In this document: positions 36,385-45,147 of the stretch, in pieces | Numbering within the stretch: position 1 is the first letter of the stretch | How the letters are laid out: every line of letters starts with the position of its first letter | Origin: Methanomassiliicoccales archaeon | GTDB lineage: Archaea; Thermoplasmatota; Thermoplasmata; Methanomassiliicoccales; UBA472 | Direction of reading: 5' to 3' | Assembly (NCBI GenBank): GCA_036504055.1 | Contig: DASXVU010000029.1 | Coordinates: forward strand, 1 to 50,317 | Length of the DNA: 50,317 nucleotides | Notes under the pieces: model-generated | Databases searched by the model: none | What the model was told of the DNA's origin: nothing | The model's input: only the letters and a program-made list of their open reading frames with translations | Position numbers and translations under genes: made by a program

Positions 36385-37101
36385 ATGCAGGCAGATGATA
36401 TCCGGGAACAGATCGAGGCGCTCCGCCAAGAGGTGCGCGGGCTGAGCAATTCCATACTCAACCTAAGGCAGGACGATATGCGCAAGGTGTTCGGCGACCA
36501 GATCAGACCGGTGCTGATGGACCGGATAGAGCGCCATTATTCCCGTTTGACGATTTCCGAAATTCAAGCAGCCACCCCCAGGTCCTCCCTGACCGAGCTG
36601 GTGGACCAGACGATCGCCACCTTCCAGCAAGAGGGAAGATCGAGAGCGCTGGACAAGGTCGAGGAACTCGAGAAGGGACTGGCCCATGGCGACAGCCGTT
36701 TCGAAGCCGAGCTCATAGCCCAACTGAGAGAGTATATCCAGTTGTCGGAGACGATATTCAACCAAACTGTCCCCGAGGTCCAGGTCGAACGGGACGCAAG
36801 GAACGGCTTAGGGTCGAGATCGATCTCCCCGGATTCGTTCGAAAGGTTACTTGCCCCTCTTTCTAACGCCAAGCGCGTCCAGGTCATGATGCTCCTTTCC
36901 AGGGAGAGCAACAGCCTGGCGGAGCTGTGCAAGGAGCTTGAGCTGCAAAAGGGACATCTGCAGTTCCACCTGAAGGCGCTGCTCGATGTGAACTACATCC
37001 GTTTCGACCGGAAGAGCCGGCTCTATTCCATGACGCCCCGGGGGACGATGGTCCTGGAACGGGTCGCAAAACTGATGGATGACCTGATGGCGTTGCCTTG
37101 A
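36385..37101 (+). CDS. ArsR-like winged-helix regulator with N-terminal coiled coil
   Basis: 239 aa from the ATG at 36385. The N-terminal half is a charged helical/coiled-coil region (about 1-145). The C-terminal third is a winged helix: LLAPLSNAKRVQVMMLL, the recognition region LCKELELQKGHLQFHLKAL, then a wing with RLYSMTPRG. This layout appears in archaeal ArsR-type repressors. It faces the DUF1638 gene across 89 bp and may regulate it and itself (inference). No metal-binding cysteine motif is seen. Confidence 0.86.
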   Translation: MQADDIREQIEALRQEVRGLSNSILNLRQDDMRKVFGDQIRPVLMDRIERHYSRLTISEIQAATPRSSLTELVDQTIATFQQEGRSRALDKVEELEKGLAHGDSRFEAELIAQLREYIQLSETIFNQTVPEVQVERDARNGLGSRSISPDSFERLLAPLSNAKRVQVMMLLSRESNSLAELCKELELQKGHLQFHLKALLDVNYIRFDRKSRLYSMTPRGTMVLERVAKLMDDLMALP

Positions 37102-37264
37102 TACGATCCGATAGAAAGATGCCGGCTTTAAGCTCACGCCGCTCGGGACGATGGCATTGGATGGATCCGCAGCTCAACGGAATCCATTTCGCCGGCAAAC
37201 ACCCGGACTGGATGGACCTCCGAGCCCATACCGGCACGGCGATCCGTTCCAAGGTCGATCGGTC

Positions 37265-37672
37265 TCAGGCAATTACCATCTCTGGCATCAGGACCCGGTC
37301 TATGACGTGGACAACACCGTTGTCGCACTCGATGTCCGGCTGGACCGCCAGTGCCTCCCCGATCCTCAACCCCTCGCTCCTGTCCGCGTTGATCCAACCT
37401 CCGTTCTGAAGTTTCACGCCGCTCCTGATGGTATCGGCCTTGTGCTTTCCGTTCATGGTGTGGCCTTTGACCAGTTCGGCGGCGCTGTTCCGGTCTCTCA
37501 GCAGTTCGTCCATCTTTTCCTTCAGGGCCCCTGCAAACGCCTCGTCCGATGGGGCAAAGAGGGTGAAATCTCCGCCTCTCACGAAGGTATCCCTCAAGCC
37601 GGCTATGTCGATCGCTTCCACAAGGGTCGTGAAGTTCCCGTTCTCTTTCAGTGTGTCGTATATGTTCTTCAT
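37265..37672 (-). CDS. Fasciclin (FAS1) domain protein
   Basis: 135 aa from the ATG at 37672, a single FAS1 domain with the H1 box (FTLFAPSDEAFA) and H2 box (DIECDNGVVHVIDRVLMP). No signal peptide is visible from this start; a longer in-frame start (37774) adds a basic, non-hydrophobic stretch, so secretion is not supported. FAS1 domains mediate adhesion when exported, and the role here is unknown. A TATA-like GAATTAATA lies near 37704-37712. Confidence 0.88.
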   Translation of the reverse strand: MKNIYDTLKENGNFTTLVEAIDIAGLRDTFVRGGDFTLFAPSDEAFAGALKEKMDELLRDRNSAAELVKGHTMNGKHKADTIRSGVKLQNGGWINADRSEGLRIGEALAVQPDIECDNGVVHVIDRVLMPEMVIA

Positions 37673-37879
37673 GACAAACCCTCGTGTTTCTCTTGTACCT
37701 AGAGGTATTAATTCTTGTTTCACGCTGGGGGCGCGTTCCTGGGCATAACGAGGCTTTTCCGGCGCTCCTGGCATGTCCGAACCTTCGGCCGTTGGTCGTG
37801 TACGGCCAAGCGGTCATCTATTAAGGGTTAAAACGTGATTGAGTGCGCATTGATGGGTCGTCATAACGGGAGAGGGAAC

Positions 37880-38704
37880 ATGTCGAAAGTGATCTTGATA
37901 ACGGGGTGCTCCAGCGGCATCGGCCATGCCACGGCGCATTTCTTCGCGGACGAGGGATGGAGCGTGGTGGCGACCATGCGCCACCCGGAGCAGCGGCAGA
38001 CCGACCTGAAGGGCATGGACAATGTCGACCTGCTGCATCTCGATGTCACGGACCTCGGGTCGGTCAGGGACGCGGTCCGGAGAACGATAGAGAAGCACGG
38101 GAGGATAGACGTCCTGGTCAACAACGCTGGTTACGCCGTGGAGGGCGTGTTCGAGGCAACGACACCGGAACAGGTCCGAAGGCAGTTCGAAACGAACGTT
38201 CTCGGGCTCATGGACATCACCAGGGAGGTCATCCCGATCATGAGGGCCCAGAATGGCGGTACCATCGTCAACGTCTCATCGATAAGCGGCAGGATCGGCG
38301 CTCCGCTACACTCCGTCTATGACGGGGCCAAGTTTGCCGTGGAAGGTTTCTCGGAGGGGCTGCAGTATGAGCTGCGCCCGTTCAACATCAGGGTCAAGCT
38401 CATCGAACCGGGCGTGATCAGGACCGATTTCTATACCCGGTCCATGGACTTCGCGAAAAAGGAAGGCCTGACCGAGTACGATGCGATGGTGACAGCGGAG
38501 AAAAAGAGCGCCGAGCAGAAGATAAGGGTCGGTTCACCGCCGGAACGCATCGCCCTGTGCATCTTCGAGGCGGTCAATGACATGAACTGGAAGCTGCGCC
38601 ACCACGCCGGCAAGTACTCAGGGCTGATGCTGGCACTAAGAAGGATCCTGCCGGACCGGGCGTTCTTCGCGCTCATACGGCGCTCTTCTCTGCCGAAGAA
38701 GTGA
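37880..38704 (+). CDS. Short-chain dehydrogenase/reductase
   Basis: 274 aa from the ATG at 37880 (AGAGGGAAC before it; TATA-like GTTAAAACG near 37827). Classical SDR: TGCSSGIG (8-15), NNAG, a catalytic Ser in VNVSSISG, and the YxxxK pair in VYDGAKFAVEG. The stretch after YxxxK (LRPFNIRVKLIEPGVIRTDF) is typical of NAD(P)-dependent dehydrogenases acting on sterol/retinol-like or carbonyl substrates. The substrate is unknown. Confidence 0.92.
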   Translation: MSKVILITGCSSGIGHATAHFFADEGWSVVATMRHPEQRQTDLKGMDNVDLLHLDVTDLGSVRDAVRRTIEKHGRIDVLVNNAGYAVEGVFEATTPEQVRRQFETNVLGLMDITREVIPIMRAQNGGTIVNVSSISGRIGAPLHSVYDGAKFAVEGFSEGLQYELRPFNIRVKLIEPGVIRTDFYTRSMDFAKKEGLTEYDAMVTAEKKSAEQKIRVGSPPERIALCIFEAVNDMNWKLRHHAGKYSGLMLALRRILPDRAFFALIRRSSLPKK

Positions 38705-38719
38705 CCTGCCTAGGTGAGT

Positions 38720-39313
38720 TCATGGCCTTTCGGGCAGACGGTCCCCGCAATCGGCACAGGGCCCGAAGTACTCGATGGCACAGGCGAACGGCCGGGTCTC
38801 CGGAACCCGCACCGGCCTCTCGGCCAGGATATCGTCCAGTGCATTCCTCAGGTCGTGGACGGTCACCAGGTCGGGGTCCCTCGAATCATCGATCCTTCCC
38901 CGATAGCGGATGAGCCGTTCCCGGTCCAGCACGAAAGCGTGCAGGGTCACCAACGCCCCGTACGATCTCGCGAGGTCCTGGCTCTCGTCCTTCAGATAGG
39001 GGAAGGTGAAGCCCCTCTCCTGGGCGATCCGCACCATCTCCGGATATGTCTCCGTGGAAAAAAGATACTGGCTGTCGGAGTTCACCGCTACCAGCTGGAC
39101 CCCTCGTCCGCCATAATCACGCTGGATGGAGTTCATCCTATCCGTGTAGACACGGGCGGTGGGGCAGCGGTTGGCCATGAACATGATCACCAGCACGTCC
39201 TTGCCGTCGAACGAGGAGAGCGAGTATTCCTTCCCGTCGACGCCTCTCAGACCAAAGAAATCGGGCGACCGGGTCATGAGCTGCATTGGATATTGGAGCG
39301 GCGGGAGGGTCAT
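38720..39313 (-). CDS. Thioredoxin-fold (AhpC/TSA-like) protein
   Basis: 197 aa. Thioredoxin-like fold with C50 in ANRCPTARVY, where peroxiredoxin/ResA-like proteins carry the active cysteine, followed by VQLVAVNSD and the conserved cis-Pro-side stretch ALVTLHAFVLD. A C-terminal pair, C186 and C189 (GPCADCG), may resolve a disulfide or bind metal. Likely reduces peroxides or disulfides in the cytoplasm. It lies 11 bp downstream of the helical protein at 39325, probably in the same transcript. Confidence 0.85.
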   Translation of the reverse strand: MTLPPLQYPMQLMTRSPDFFGLRGVDGKEYSLSSFDGKDVLVIMFMANRCPTARVYTDRMNSIQRDYGGRGVQLVAVNSDSQYLFSTETYPEMVRIAQERGFTFPYLKDESQDLARSYGALVTLHAFVLDRERLIRYRGRIDDSRDPDLVTVHDLRNALDDILAERPVRVPETRPFACAIEYFGPCADCGDRLPERP

Positions 39314-39324
39314 CGGGTTCCGCC

Positions 39325-39867
39325 CTAGTCCTTGAACATCTCAGGGTGCTGCTTGATCACGCCATCGGACAGTGTGTCCGCTATCACCATCGCCTCGGTG
39401 AAGATCTCGTCGAAGGTCTTCACGTCGTCGTCCCAGTTCTTGGTCAGCCTGGCCACCGCCTCGTTCTTGGTCAGCTTCAGGTGCAGGTAGAGCAGGTCGG
39501 CGACATCCTTCTTCGGCCAGTTGGGGTTGGCACTGCTGAGGAAGGCGGCGATGTCGTCGGCATTGGCGGTCCATTTCTTGTCGTATTCCGCGAACTTGGC
39601 CGTGTCGTTCGCCTTGGCCGCGGCGACCAGGTCGACGGCGATCATGATATGCTGCTTCAGCAGCCCGGTCAGCTTCTCTCCGGCGTCCTGGCCATAGACC
39701 GGGACGATAGCGTTGCCGATGTCGTCCTGATTCCTCAGGAGCCTCCCGGCGGCGGCATTGGTGTCGGGAGCGCCGTCCACGGCCGCGATGATGTACAATC
39801 TGGTCCAGAAAACATGGTCTGACCAAAGCTTTCGCATTCCTTGTCTGAGGGAAAATCCGGGTGTCAT
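39325..39867 (-). CDS. All-helical protein of unknown function (sometimes mis-annotated as a transferase)
   Basis: 180 aa with long amphipathic helices. Recognisable family phrases are LWSDHVFWTR, RLLRNQDDIG, PVYGQDAGEKLTGLLKQHI, ANPNWPKKD and LHLKLTKNEAVARL. This family is widespread in bacteria and some archaea, and carries unsupported labels such as glycosyltransferase in databases. Conserved His, Asp and Glu residues would suit a four-helix metal or cofactor bundle, but that is inference. A TATA-like ATAATTACTTTA near 39893-39904 supports the start at 39867. Confidence 0.8.
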   Translation of the reverse strand: MTPGFSLRQGMRKLWSDHVFWTRLYIIAAVDGAPDTNAAAGRLLRNQDDIGNAIVPVYGQDAGEKLTGLLKQHIMIAVDLVAAAKANDTAKFAEYDKKWTANADDIAAFLSSANPNWPKKDVADLLYLHLKLTKNEAVARLTKNWDDDVKTFDEIFTEAMVIADTLSDGVIKQHPEMFKD

Positions 39868-39993
39868 GCTGTAAAATACTTCATGAGCGCCCTAAAGTAA
39901 TTATGGGAAGGAATCAAGTGCGATGAACTGGCAACACCTGAGAATGATTATTAGATTTAGAGGCACCGTCAGCCATACCCATGATGATAGGTG

Positions 39994-40158
39994 CTATTTC
40001 TTCATCCTGGATTCGAGCCTAAGGAACTTCTCCGGGTCGTCGTCGAACTCCTCTTTGCACATCTTGCCACAGAAGTAGAATCTTCTCCCTTTGTACTCGG
40101 AGAAGAACTTGGCCGTCCGCTCGTCCACGTTCATACCACAGACCAGATCGATCGCCAT
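39994..40158 (-). CDS. YHS-domain protein, copy 1
   Basis: 54 aa from the ATG at 40158. YHS metal-binding domain: VCGMNVD near the start, a YKGRRFYFC strand, C30 and C34 (CGKMC), and an FDDDPEKFL helix. YHS domains are found with heavy-metal pumps and metal-responsive enzymes. A TATA-like TTTAATAG lies near 40190 and GGTGG precedes the start. A close paralogue lies 158 bp upstream on the same strand, which shows a tandem duplication. Confidence 0.9.
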   Translation of the reverse strand: MAIDLVCGMNVDERTAKFFSEYKGRRFYFCGKMCKEEFDDDPEKFLRLESRMKK

Positions 40159-40315
40159 GCTATCGGAGTATCCCACCGGAGCGCCTGGCTATTAAACGTT
40201 TTGAACGTTTGGTCTATGCTTCATCTTTTCTGACGAAAAGGAGCTTGTTGCCTGATCGGGCGGGTGTTAAGTCTCGTTCGGCGCTCATCGCGGCCGAAGA
40301 AGTGAACGGCGGCGG

Positions 40316-40489
40316 TCACTCTATCTTTCGCTTCAGGGTCGCTTCCATCCAGAGGAACTTTTCCGGTTTCTCGTCGAACTCTCCTTTACACATTTTGGTA
40401 CAGAAGTAGAATCTCCGTCCATTGTATTCACTGAAGAATTTCGCCTTCTGCTCGTCGACGTTGTTGCCGCAAACCAGATCGATCGCCAT
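40316..40489 (-). CDS. YHS-domain protein, copy 2
   Basis: 57 aa from the ATG at 40489. It closely matches copy 1: the same MAIDLVCG opening, then NNVDE in place of MNVDE, GRRFYFC, a CTKMC pair (C30, C34) and EKFL. The methionine of the CGM motif is replaced by Asn, and the C-terminus is longer. Both copies keep three cysteines. A TATA-like CATTTAACAT lies near 40524. The duplicate may bind a different metal or be in drift. Confidence 0.88.
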   Translation of the reverse strand: MAIDLVCGNNVDEQKAKFFSEYNGRRFYFCTKMCKGEFDEKPEKFLWMEATLKRKIE

Positions 40490-40843
40490 GCTAATCGATC
40501 GTTTTTAGCCTGCGATGGATGTTAAATGTTTCGTTGGACGACCAACCATAGGAATACGCCTTCATCATAGGTAGAATTGCCAGAAGCAGTGCCGGAAGAA
40601 AACGCCCAGACAGTCACTGATGAGGTGACAAACGCCCCCTTCCGACAATAAGACGATACCTGATCACCTTTTTATTAATGACGGTCGAGGACTCGCCACT
40701 TTATCCAGCTATATGTGCACGAAAGGACAACGTATCGAGGACGAGAAATACGTTAGGCTGGTCAGTGCAAGGGGGCATAAGAACCTCAAATTTTTTAAGG
40801 CAGAAGTATATCAAAGTGGGTAAACTCAAGGGGGGAAGGGATC
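40490..40843. other. 354-bp stretch without a convincing gene
   Basis: Contains the YHS copy 2 promoter at its left end and TATA-like sequences near 40668 (TTTTTATTAATG), 40792 (TTTTTTAAGG) and 40805 (AGTATATCAAAG). The last two could drive the small gene at 40844. No RNA gene or repeat was recognised. Confidence 0.5.
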
Positions 40844-41014
40844 GTGACAACAAAAGGGAACGGAAAGCGATTAACCAGGCGAGAGATCGAACGAATAGAT
40901 GCGGCCATAAACGGCGGCATGACAGTTCAGGACATGATAGCGGACGGCACGATACCATCGGCCAAAATGGACGATACGGTCGAACGTTACAATCTAAAAC
41001 AACCGGGCGATTGA
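40844..41014 (+). CDS. Small basic/acidic helical protein, unknown function
   Basis: 56 aa from a GTG at 40844, preceded by GGGGGGAAGGGAT at ribosome-binding distance and by TATA-like AGTATATCAAAG near 40805. The product has a basic head (KGNGKRLTRRE), a helix ERIDAAINGGMTVQDMIADG and a polar tail. The NGGMTVQDMI phrase resembles helix-turn-helix-like segments of small DNA-binding proteins, but I cannot name a family. Codon use looks normal. A longer overlapping frame from 40678 is rejected as it encodes implausible sequence. The stretch 41015-41292 to the right holds nothing recognisable. Confidence 0.55.
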   Translation: MTTKGNGKRLTRREIERIDAAINGGMTVQDMIADGTIPSAKMDDTVERYNLKQPGD

Positions 41015-41292
41015 AATAGTATGCATCGATTCTCGCATTTTTCGCAGAAGTGAAGAATAATCACTGCCGCTGTCCGCCGAGCCGACAGTCTGCATGAACT
41101 GGCCGAACAAATGGGCGAAATGACGCGAATATTGTAGAAGGAAAAGGTATCGATGGAACAGCGGATCGCTGATGGCCGGTCGTGTAGCCTTGTTTGCGTT
41201 GTGCGGGGCTCGCTGATTAACTAATGGGATCATGTCGACGTAGGACTGATCGTCAGCAGGAAGTGGCGAAAAGGGTTTGAGTGTGAGATCGT

Positions 41293-41817
41293 TCAGACCA
41301 GGGATGCGGCCCATTCCCTGATCTCGTCCCATTTTCGGAAATCGTACGGTTTGGACGGGTCCGCTCCACGTTCCTCGATGGTCTTCCTGGCGTTCTTCAT
41401 GATCGCCTTGACCAGGAAGCCATACTGCTCGAAGTCCATGACGCCGCCGAAGAGCGCCGTCGAGATGGGCTCGATGCCGTACTTGGTGCCGACCTCGGTG
41501 ACGTACTTTCTCTTCCATTCCGCGGCCTGTTCCTTCTTGAACTCCACGTCCCCGCAGCAGGCGAAGAGGGCTATCTTCCGACCCTTCATTTCGTCCCTGT
41601 TCTTGTCCAGGAACCGCAACGATTCCTTAGACCAGGAACCGGCCATTATGCCGCTGCCGACGACCACGAGCTGGTAGGAGGAGACAGTCTCGTTCTTCCT
41701 CGAACGGAGGTCCAGGACCTCGGTGTCGATGCCGTTCGAACGGAGCACGGTAGCGATCTCGTTCGCCACCGCCTCCGTCGAACCATACCTAGTTCCGAAC
41801 GCCACCAACGCGTTCAT
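41293..41817 (-). CDS. Flavodoxin-domain protein
   Basis: 174 aa. Flavodoxin fold with the FMN phosphate loop GTRYGSTEAVA at residues 8-18, then VVVGSGIMAGSWSKE and LFACCGD loops that cup the isoalloxazine ring. It is of the short protoporphyrinogen-oxidase-like (HemG-type) flavodoxin group common in anaerobes. Probably an electron carrier or flavin reductase. Its start overlaps the end of the upstream membrane-protein gene by 29 bp, so the two are cotranscribed. Confidence 0.9.
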   Translation of the reverse strand: MNALVAFGTRYGSTEAVANEIATVLRSNGIDTEVLDLRSRKNETVSSYQLVVVGSGIMAGSWSKESLRFLDKNRDEMKGRKIALFACCGDVEFKKEQAAEWKRKYVTEVGTKYGIEPISTALFGGVMDFEQYGFLVKAIMKNARKTIEERGADPSKPYDFRKWDEIREWAASLV

Positions 41818-42208
41818 CGACCCTCACCCCGGCGACGAAGTCGTTCCGGACCAGGAAGAGATAGCCGATGAACACGACCGGCAGGATGATACCGAGCAGC
41901 GCCGTCGGCTGCACCGCGAATATCGCCCAGACGTCGAACACTATGGTTATGGCGCTGATGCCGATAGTACCGATGTATCCCCATCTCCTTCCCTCGAACA
42001 GCCCGTAGGTCAGCACGATCCCGCCGATCCCGAGCAGCAGGAACATGACGTTAATGAACAGCTCCACGTCCGATGATACGGCATGCTCGGTAGCCGGCCA
42101 CCCGTTCTGCAGAACGACTCCCAGTATCCCAAACCTCAATGCGCTCTGGACCAGTGCGAGCACGCACACCGCCAGCAATCCCTTCTTTCTGTTCTCCGTG
42201 ATCGTCAT
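41789..42208 (-). CDS. Small membrane protein, unknown function
   Basis: 139 aa from the ATG at 42208, with GGTGAAAATC before it. Four hydrophobic helices separated by short loops; no cysteine or charged motif within the helices. No family is recognised. It is translated just ahead of the flavodoxin gene with overlap, which suggests a common membrane redox role, but this is inference. Confidence 0.75.
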   Translation of the reverse strand: MTITENRKKGLLAVCVLALVQSALRFGILGVVLQNGWPATEHAVSSDVELFINVMFLLLGIGGIVLTYGLFEGRRWGYIGTIGISAITIVFDVWAIFAVQPTALLGIILPVVFIGYLFLVRNDFVAGVRVDERVGGVRN

Positions 42209-42344
42209 TTGATTTTCACCTATATGGGCGAAGGAAGGCGGGGTTGATGAGCTCGCGTCAAATGACCGGACGAAGATATGGAACAAGGACGGGGAAGAAG
42301 TACCGGTTCTTAGTAGAAATCCGGAAGATGTGGTAATGGACGGT

Positions 42345-43268
42345 TCAGCCAGTGCTCTTGCCCGAAATCTTGGGCGAGGCGAGCATCTCCTTGAGATAGG
42401 AAGTCCGATGGTCCTCGTAGTAGTAGATCGCCTGCAGGATGTTCGGAACGACGGAGACGAACACGCCCTCCTCTTCCAGCTCCTGGCATACCCGGTGCGT
42501 CTCCCGGTTGTTGTGCGTCCAGAGGGTTATGATCAGCTGGTTCGGGAGATTGCTGAAAGACATCGTCCGGATGACCCCGGCCGACAGCCTCTTGATCAGG
42601 GTGAAGGCCACCTTCTCCTTCTACACATCCTCCCGTACCGTCAGGTGGATGTTGGTGATGGGGTCGGGCTGAGAATCCAGGCGCCAGTGGATGGAATGGA
42701 CGATCAGGCCCTGCTCGGTCATCCGGTCCAGCCGTTTCCGGGCCGTCTTGACGGTGACGCCGACCTCCTCAGCCACGTCCTTTATCGGCCGGCGGGCATC
42801 CGATTCCAGCGCCTTGACGATGCGCAGGTCGAGGTTGGTGAACGCATCCCTTGGTGACGGAGAAGGTGTTGGCAGGATGCCCACCTGCACCTCGTGCATG
42901 ATGGCCTCTCTCTGCACCATGGAGACGAAACGGGCCATGTCGCTCGCGTCCCTGACCAGGCCATGGATGTAGACGAAGTTGCCGCTGGCCACGAAGATCA
43001 CGGCAACGTTTCGCTCCTTCTCCAGTCTCGCCGCCAGCTGGTCCATGGAGGTAGCGCGGGACCAGCCGAAGACCACGACCCACATGTTGCCATGGTAGCG
43101 CTCGCTGATGTAGGTGCCGGTGTGGGTGATGATGCCGGCGTCCATCAGCTCCTGGACGCGGTGATGGACGGCCTGAGGGGTCAGCCCGAGGGACTTCCCT
43201 AGATCGGAATAGGACATCCTGGAGTTCAGCATCAGGCTGCGGCCGATGGCGATGTCGATCTCGTCCAC
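42345..43268 (-). pseudogene. Tandem Lrp/AsnC-like regulator interrupted by an in-frame TAG
   Basis: From a GTG at 43268 the frame encodes HTH (about 2-50), a sensing domain (about 60-132), and a second HTH (about 144-190). It then reaches TAG at 42621-42623, inside the second sensing domain. The same frame continues for 91 sense codons with clear domain sequence (FSNLPNQLIITLWTHNNRET, then EEEGVFVSVVPNIL), ending at 42345. A GTG at 42611 with AAGGAG before it could restart translation and give a separate sensing-domain fragment. TAG is an ordinary stop here, so nonsense mutation or sequence error is likelier than recoding. Confidence 0.75.
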
Positions 43269-43290
43269 GGGTCCGATATCGGATGTGGGA

Positions 43291-43298
43291 ATATTAAA
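43291..43298 (-). promoter_or_regulatory. TATA box that decides the start of the Lrp-like gene
   Basis: TTTAATAT on the minus strand lies inside the longest open frame (TTG at 43301), so that start cannot be used. Initiation about 26 nt downstream falls at the GTG at 43268, giving a leaderless message. Confidence 0.6.
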
Positions 43299-43396
43299 CA
43301 AGTGGACACAACGATAATTGTCCTGGCATCAACGATCTAGTGAATTAGGAAAAGACGGAAAGGGTTTGTATCACCTCTCGACCCGTAGCGAGTGTC

Positions 43397-44209
43397 TTAG
43401 AACTGTTTCCTCCTGAACAGGACCGTTGAGACCAGCAGCGACACTACGATGTAACCGATGAGCACCATTGCCGCTCCGGTCTCGGAGGGGACGAATGTCG
43501 TCGACGACATATCCCCCATCAGAGTGGTGTGCGTGACTGGATAGGGGTCCTGCAGCGAGAACGATATCGTTCCCGAGGCATTCGACGCCAGGAAGAACGG
43601 GTCCACGCCCGACATCGACAGTAGCTGCGACACTATGGTCATCACCATCAGGAAGGTTAGCACGGTGGCGACGATGGCTGCGGTGTTCGTCTTCAGCAAT
43701 GCACTGAACAGGAACGCCACCGCACATACCGCCGCCCCGTAGAGCATAGCGAGACCGAACGATATCAGGATCGCCCCCGGGATGGAACCGACTATCGCCA
43801 GGGACATAAGGCTCACGAGCACATAGTAGATGCCCAAGGCCACCCCTGTCATTATGATGCTGGACAGGTACTTTCCCATGAGATAGGTCGTTCTCTTCAC
43901 CGGTTGGGGGAACATCAAAAGGCCGGTCCTCCTCTCGAACTCGGAGGAAAGGGCGCCGCTGGCGAACGCTACCGCCGCGATCAGGACGATTATCTCGATC
44001 CAAGTGGTATAGTTCTGGACGAAATCCACCGCGTTGCTCGAAAAGCTCAGGCCCAACGCGGGCATAGCGACCGTCATGAGGGCCAGGACCGCCATGACCA
44101 GTGCGATTATGCCGACGAATGCCCGACTCTGGAGATGCTTCTCCACTTCGTACCTGGTGGAGATCAGTACCTGTTCGAGATCGCTGGGTATATCATTCCT
44201 TGTGGTCAT
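43397..44209 (-). CDS. ABC-2 type transporter permease
   Basis: 270 aa from the ATG at 44209; the strong site GAGGTGAT overlaps the stop of the ATPase gene. About six helices: one near 30-50, an exterior loop, then paired helices around 60-85, 100-135, 140-170 and 235-260. This is the ABC-2 topology with a polar extracytoplasmic loop between the last two. It forms a membrane dimer driven by the ATPase. Export of a drug, lipid or peptide is likely; the substrate cannot be read from sequence. Confidence 0.9.
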   Translation of the reverse strand: MTTRNDIPSDLEQVLISTRYEVEKHLQSRAFVGIIALVMAVLALMTVAMPALGLSFSSNAVDFVQNYTTWIEIIVLIAAVAFASGALSSEFERRTGLLMFPQPVKRTTYLMGKYLSSIIMTGVALGIYYVLVSLMSLAIVGSIPGAILISFGLAMLYGAAVCAVAFLFSALLKTNTAAIVATVLTFLMVMTIVSQLLSMSGVDPFFLASNASGTISFSLQDPYPVTHTTLMGDMSSTTFVPSETGAAMVLIGYIVVSLLVSTVLFRRKQF

Positions 44210-44214
44210 CCTGA

Positions 44215-45147
44215 TCACCTCGATTCCTTGATCAAGCTCAGATACAAAGATTCCAGCGGGTTCCCCGAATCATAAAAGGCGGTGACCTTCACATCGGAAT
44301 CGATGCTCCTGAGCAGGGCATTCCTTTCGTCCGGACCACCCTTGAAGTCCACCACTATCTGGTTATTGGAACAGACCTCTATGTCAATGACGCACGGAAG
44401 TTTGGCGTATAGCTTGACCCGGTCCCCGTCGATTTCCCTTATCGTCTCGATCTGCAACCTGACGGCGCCGCTGTTCTTCTTCATATCCTCGACCGATTGA
44501 TGGAGCAACATCTTCCCGCGGTTCATCATCACCACGGAATCGCACAATCCGTTGACCTCGTTCAACAAATGAGAGGACATGAACACCGTAATGTCCTGCT
44601 TCTTCAGCGACATCAGGATGTCGCGGACCTCCACCATGCCCCTCGGGTCCAGCCCGGAAGTCGGCTCGTCGAGGATTATGATCGACGGATCGAACATGAG
44701 CGCCTGAGCAATCGCCACTCTCTGCTTCATACCCTTGGAGAACTTGCCGATCTTCTTTTTCGCCTCTTCATCCATCTTGACCATTTCCAGGACCTCTTTC
44801 GTCCTGCCGGGGATCTCGGCACGTTTCATACCCCGTAGCCTGGCAATGTACTCCAGGCTCTTCTCCGGCGTTAGGTATGGGTAGAACTCAGGCGTCTCGA
44901 CCACCGCCCCGACCTCTGCCAATGCCCTCTTGGGATCGGCCACGACGTCGATCCCGTTCAGGTAGGCCTTGCCGGATGTGGCACGGGTCAGATTGGTAAG
45001 CATCTTGATCGTGGTGGATTTGCCTGCACCATTGGGTCCCAGGAAACCAACGAAACGGTTCTTCTGTATCTTCATCGAAAGAGAATCGACCGCGACGAAG
45101 TCCTGATATGTTTTAGTCAAGCCTTCAATCTCTATGACATCGCTCAT
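44215..45147 (-). CDS. ABC transporter ATP-binding protein
   Basis: 310 aa from the ATG at 45147, behind GGTGAAAC. Walker A GPNGAGKST (37-45), a signature that reads FSKGM (136-140) instead of LSGGQ, Walker B IIILDEP (156-162), then the H-loop region MSSHLL. The C-terminal 90 residues form the extra domain common in CcmA/NatA-type exporter ATPases. It precedes the ABC-2 permease with no gap, so together they are one exporter. A TATA-like GATAAAGG near 45168 would leave only a very short leader. Confidence 0.95.
   Translation of the reverse strand: MSDVIEIEGLTKTYQDFVAVDSLSMKIQKNRFVGFLGPNGAGKSTTIKMLTNLTRATSGKAYLNGIDVVADPKRALAEVGAVVETPEFYPYLTPEKSLEYIARLRGMKRAEIPGRTKEVLEMVKMDEEAKKKIGKFSKGMKQRVAIAQALMFDPSIIILDEPTSGLDPRGMVEVRDILMSLKKQDITVFMSSHLLNEVNGLCDSVVMMNRGKMLLHQSVEDMKKNSGAVRLQIETIREIDGDRVKLYAKLPCVIDIEVCSNNQIVVDFKGGPDERNALLRSIDSDVKVTAFYDSGNPLESLYLSLIKESR

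Noticed and set aside
40618-40664. C/D-box-like RNA (TGATGA with a later CTGA)
   Set aside because: Only one C-like and one D-like box, with no D'/C' pair or terminal stem; too common by chance.
42621-42623. TAG as pyrrolysine codon in the Lrp-like gene
   Set aside because: TAG ends many ordinary genes in this window (lysS, top6A, pepF, both the hemerythrin-like and SDR genes, DUF1638 and others), so systematic reading as pyrrolysine is unlikely. No pyl genes are visible.
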